64,000 nt of DNA, taken from contig JAQFVV010006255.1 of assembly GCA_028023455.1 (NCBI GenBank), forward strand, positions 6,866,501 to 6,930,500. The letters run 5' to 3'. The first letter of the stretch is position 1, and every line of letters begins with the position of its first letter. The notes under the pieces are model-generated. The model worked only from the letters and a program-made list of their open reading frames with translations, made no database searches and was not told where the DNA came from. Both the position numbers and the translations under genes were made by a program. This DNA comes from Epiperipatus broadwayi. Its lineage: Eukaryota; Onychophora; Udeonychophora; Euonychophora; Peripatidae. Below are positions 60,978 to 64,000 of the stretch, piece after piece.

Positions 60978-61009
60978 CTATTCAACTGCTGGGTTATGCA
61001 ATAGCAAAC

Positions 61010-62159
61010 ATCACATGCAAATAGCTGTAAATTTTTTTCAATAAACTAGCTTGAATTTTCTAATTAGTTAATATTAATTATATTTTTTTATTTCATCACA
61101 AAAAGAATGAAAAAATTTATAACACTTTGAATGTATTTTTATTGTCCCTTTTAAAAGAAAAAAAGATAAAAGTTACTTAGTCTGTGGCTATGTCTACAGA
61201 CCTATTCATGAGAAAAAAATGAAGACTGATATCTGTTCATTTATTAATAGAAAGATAAATGACAAAAATAATTTTATCTTTTTAAATCTTTTATGTTTAA
61301 AAAAATAAAAGATAGATATAATATTAATTTTATTACAAATTTGCTAATTGTAATTTATCAATTTTTGTTGTTTTTGTTGATGTCTTAAAATTTATTTTTT
61401 TAAATTCAATTTTAGATGTATAAAGAATGCATATTACATATTATTTATATATTTCAATATCCTTGCCAAGACTTGCAACTAAATATCATAGATATGAGGG
61501 AATATTCATTTTTGTTATATTTTTATGCTAATATGGAAAAAATCATTTCATCTTTTAAAACTCAATACTTGATTTTTAAGTTTCTTAATTTTTTAACTTT
61601 TCACTTTGAGTTAAATATGAATTGATAGACATCTCTGCTAAAGTAAATTTTATTTTTCCCCTCAAAAAATGTGTGCCTTTTTTTTTTTTGACAGTAATGC
61701 AAAATACTCGTGTGTGTGTGTGTGTGTGTACTCTAAGTCAGCAGGTGAAAGTTATCATATTCCTTTGCTGTTATAGCCATCAAATACTTGAATTCAATTT
61801 ATATGGGATAATAATTTTGGTTTTTGATTTAGGCATTGTATTTCTATATATATGTTTTTGGTTTGCCTTGTCAGTCCTTATCTGAGATTTGTAATAAAAG
61901 TGAATTTACAACTAAAGTATTCATTAATAAAAATTACCAAAGTCATCATGTATTTCTCCCAGTATACATTGAACATCTATACTATAAGCAGAAAGCCATT
62001 ATACAATAGATATCTTGGAATAGAATAATAGAGTGAATTACTACTCCTAGTGCTCTAATACTGGAATGCAAGAATAAATTAAAATAATGGTAAGCAATGG
62101 CAAACTACAACTTCTGATGGTTAAATTTTATCTTTTGATTGTAATCTCTCTGTTTACAG
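61010..62159. other. AT-rich stretch, no supported gene
   Basis: The 69-codon frame starting at ATG 61416 follows an acceptor-like aattttag but has no motif and chance-like composition. The frame at 61622-61885 spans a TG microsatellite. Near 61985-62060 there is a decayed dispersed repeat also seen at about 1107 and 47764. Confidence 0.4.
61710..61729. repeat. (GT)n microsatellite
   Basis: About ten consecutive GT dinucleotides. Confidence 0.95.
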
Positions 62160-62213
62160 GTACAAACTTTACATTCATTGCACATGTTAAATGAAAATTG
62201 GAGAGGCGTGTAA
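62160..62213 (+). other. exon-like word after a good acceptor
   Basis: The acceptor ctctctgtttacag is followed by codons reading VQTLHSLHMLNENWRGV and TAA, using more balanced codons than the surroundings. It could be an alternative terminal exon of a plus-strand gene, possibly the one whose exon lies at 63689. No family was recognised, and 17 codons are too few to be sure. Confidence 0.25.
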
Positions 62214-63688
62214 TGTTTTATTTGGAGAATACATCTTTACCAAAATGTCAAAGGTGTCTATAGTTAACATGTACAGTGTATAATTGAAACCACTTAAATA
62301 TATAATTGCTAATGTAAGTCTAACCTATATTACTCAAACAATTTATCTTAAGTTCAAAATCTTGAAGTGTAGTGTTGAATCTCATATTTGCTTGACTAGT
62401 GTAAAAAAAAGTAAAGAGTGATTTCTGAATATTCATTAATTATTCAACCTACATAGATATCTGTGAAGAAATAGAATGTGTTACTGCACTTAATTCAGTA
62501 AAAATTGTAATGCTATAGACTTGTTAGTATTTTTTTCAATCTTTTAAAAAAATATTATCTTCATAAATTATAATCGGTTCATTTTATTCAGTAAGGGATC
62601 ATTTTTATTCTAATTTAGTGGAAAGTGATATCTCATTTGTGGGAAAAAACTCTAACTCGCAAATATCTCTATGATTAATCACTACTGCTTAAATTAGTCT
62701 TTAACTGTTTAGTGAAACTGACTTATGAAATTTAAATGCAAAACAATATAAGTTGACAGTTTTTTTTCTGTGATAATTATTATTTCTCACCTTTTTTATA
62801 TATGTATAAAATAAAAATAAAATTGTCATATGAGATAGTTTTAATTTTATTAATAGATTTAATTATATAAGCTTTATCTCTCTCTTTTATATCTATTGTA
62901 ACCATTGTCATAGCAATATCAAAGTTACATTGTGATTATATTTTGGAAAGTAATGTGTGTGCTTATTTACACACATATATTCATACTTGGTGGAAATAAA
63001 TAAATGAGGAATGAAGTATGCACGCACAAAATAACTATGTGAATAAAAATTTTATTTGTTTTGTAAATATGTGCTGATATATTCATTTAATTAATTTTCT
63101 CTGTTAGAAAACAGATTAATTTATAAATTCATTGAGGAGACAATCCCAAAAATTTATAAATAAATTAAAAAGGTTTCGTATGTAAATGAAATCAATAATA
63201 TGCACAGGAGTTAAGTGGCTCTCACTCTTGTTTAAAAGTATTAGAAGAGGAAAAAAAAAAAACTATTAAGTTAAAAATTATACAAGGAGTATCAATTTTT
63301 AATTACTTTGATTTATTATAAGTTATGAAAAAATTCATTATATTCGGATATTCTTTTAATATGAAACACTAGATCAAAGCAAATAGCATATCAGTTTTTA
63401 TCCTCAGTACATTGTCCACGTTTTACCCCATCAACTATTAGAGGCTACTAAGAAAGGAAAGAAGCAGATAAATTGCCGAGAAAGTTTTTTTTTATTTCAA
63501 GCAAAATAAAATAATAATACTACGTGTAACTATTCAATGTTTGTTTGATAATAATTAAAAGAGGAAAGATATTGAAAGGAAGAAGAAAAACTTTCAAGAC
63601 ACAATGGTAAGATAGTCTAAAGGGGGAAAAAAAAGTTTTATATTGTATTTGAATATTCAAGATGAGTAAATACAAGATATTGTACCAG
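62214..63688. other. AT-rich stretch, probably intron
   Basis: No gene or repeat recognised. If the exon at 63689 is real, this would be its upstream intron. Confidence 0.4.
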
Positions 63689-63855
63689 TCAAAAAGAAGC
63701 CAACACATCAACAAACCCAAACTCAAAGTCGGATTCAAACTCAGGCGGTTCAAACTGAATTCAAACCCAACTCACGGATCAAATCAATGGATGACATATA
63801 TCGATGGTACATGACTATGCGCCAAGGAACTAGCTCAACGGATGATGATGATTAA
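63689..63855 (+). CDS. terminal coding exon of an unidentified gene
   Basis: After the acceptor ttgtaccag the phase with two bases completing a codon stays open for 54 codons to TAA at 63853. It reads KKKPTHQQTQTQSRIQTQAV, then QTEFKPNSRIKSMDDIYRWY, then MTMRQGTSSTDDDD. The codons are balanced (CGG, GCG, CGC, CCC, ACG), in sharp contrast to the AT-rich background, which argues for selected coding sequence. The peptide has a Gln/Thr-rich basic stretch, a conserved-looking MDDIYRWYMTMRQ helix and an acidic four-Asp C-terminus. I do not recognise the family. The frame is also open about 6 codons upstream of the acceptor, so the exact start is inferred from the splice site. Upstream exons lie to the left, beyond what I could identify. 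Confidence 0.6.
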
Positions 63856-64000
63856 TGAGACCCCTGATTTAACTCTAATGAAGTATAATAAAATAACTAA
63901 GAATCTTTATAAGTCAACTCATATATATATGTGTTCGGGTTGCCAATACAGACAGCGAGCATTAATATTAAAAATAATTATTGAATAAGAAAGAAAGTTA

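Noticed and set aside
1-64000. tRNA, rRNA and CRISPR arrays
   Set aside because: No cloverleaf with A and B boxes, no rRNA-like stretch and no regularly spaced short repeats were found. The tandem arrays seen are not CRISPR-like.

Overview
The window is very AT-rich, gene-poor DNA from an invertebrate animal. Three things point to a metazoan nuclear genome: canonical GT-AG exons separated by very long introns, a mix of Penelope-like, RTE-type LINE, LTR, hAT and pogo elements, and no operons or compact bacterial genes. The species cannot be named from the sequence. An AT-rich arthropod or similar invertebrate is a reasonable guess, but only a guess.

Host genes occupy very little of it. On the minus strand, two short exons (39472-39525 and 25561-25638) join in phase across a 13.8 kb intron. 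Together they encode the end of a microprotein with one hydrophobic segment followed by QNYDIP, which I read as a homologue of the mitochondrial microprotein STMP1. A possible upstream exon lies at 47208-47268. At the right edge, a terminal exon of an unidentified plus-strand gene ends at 63855.

The rest is a transposon graveyard, in places nested three deep. From left to right: an old ~300 bp tandem duplication (1.9-2.5 kb); a pogo/Tigger-like MITE that keeps the start of a transposase (5.0-5.9 kb); an inverted-repeat insertion with a 14 bp target-site duplication, or TSD (6.6-7.0 kb); a decayed gag-only LTR retrotransposon (about 10.9-16.6 kb); a Penelope-like (PLE) tail fragment (24 kb); dispersed repeats within the long intron (25.7-33 kb); two solo LTRs of one family, each with a perfect 5 bp TSD (33.2 and 37.6 kb); a LINE endonuclease fragment (38.4 kb); a nearly full-length but dead RTE-type LINE (41-45 kb) split by an array of ~326 bp units; a hAT remnant (45.3-45.8 kb); a PLE with reverse transcriptase and GIY-YIG domain (48.1-49.4 kb); a young non-autonomous LTR element with 1.9 kb LTRs and two overlapping ORFs (52.1-57.7 kb); and diverging PLE fragments cut or flanked by two compound hairpin elements (58-61 kb).

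The most interesting pattern is a family of compound inverted-repeat elements present five times. Four copies have direct repeats of 11-15 bp at their edges. That length is typical of target-primed insertion, not of a DNA transposase, although the elements carry inverted repeats. Two unrelated inverted-repeat insertions in the window (6.6 kb and 41.4 kb) show the same ~14 bp duplications. Because PLEs are present, PLE-driven mobilisation of hairpin-bearing RNAs is a testable explanation.
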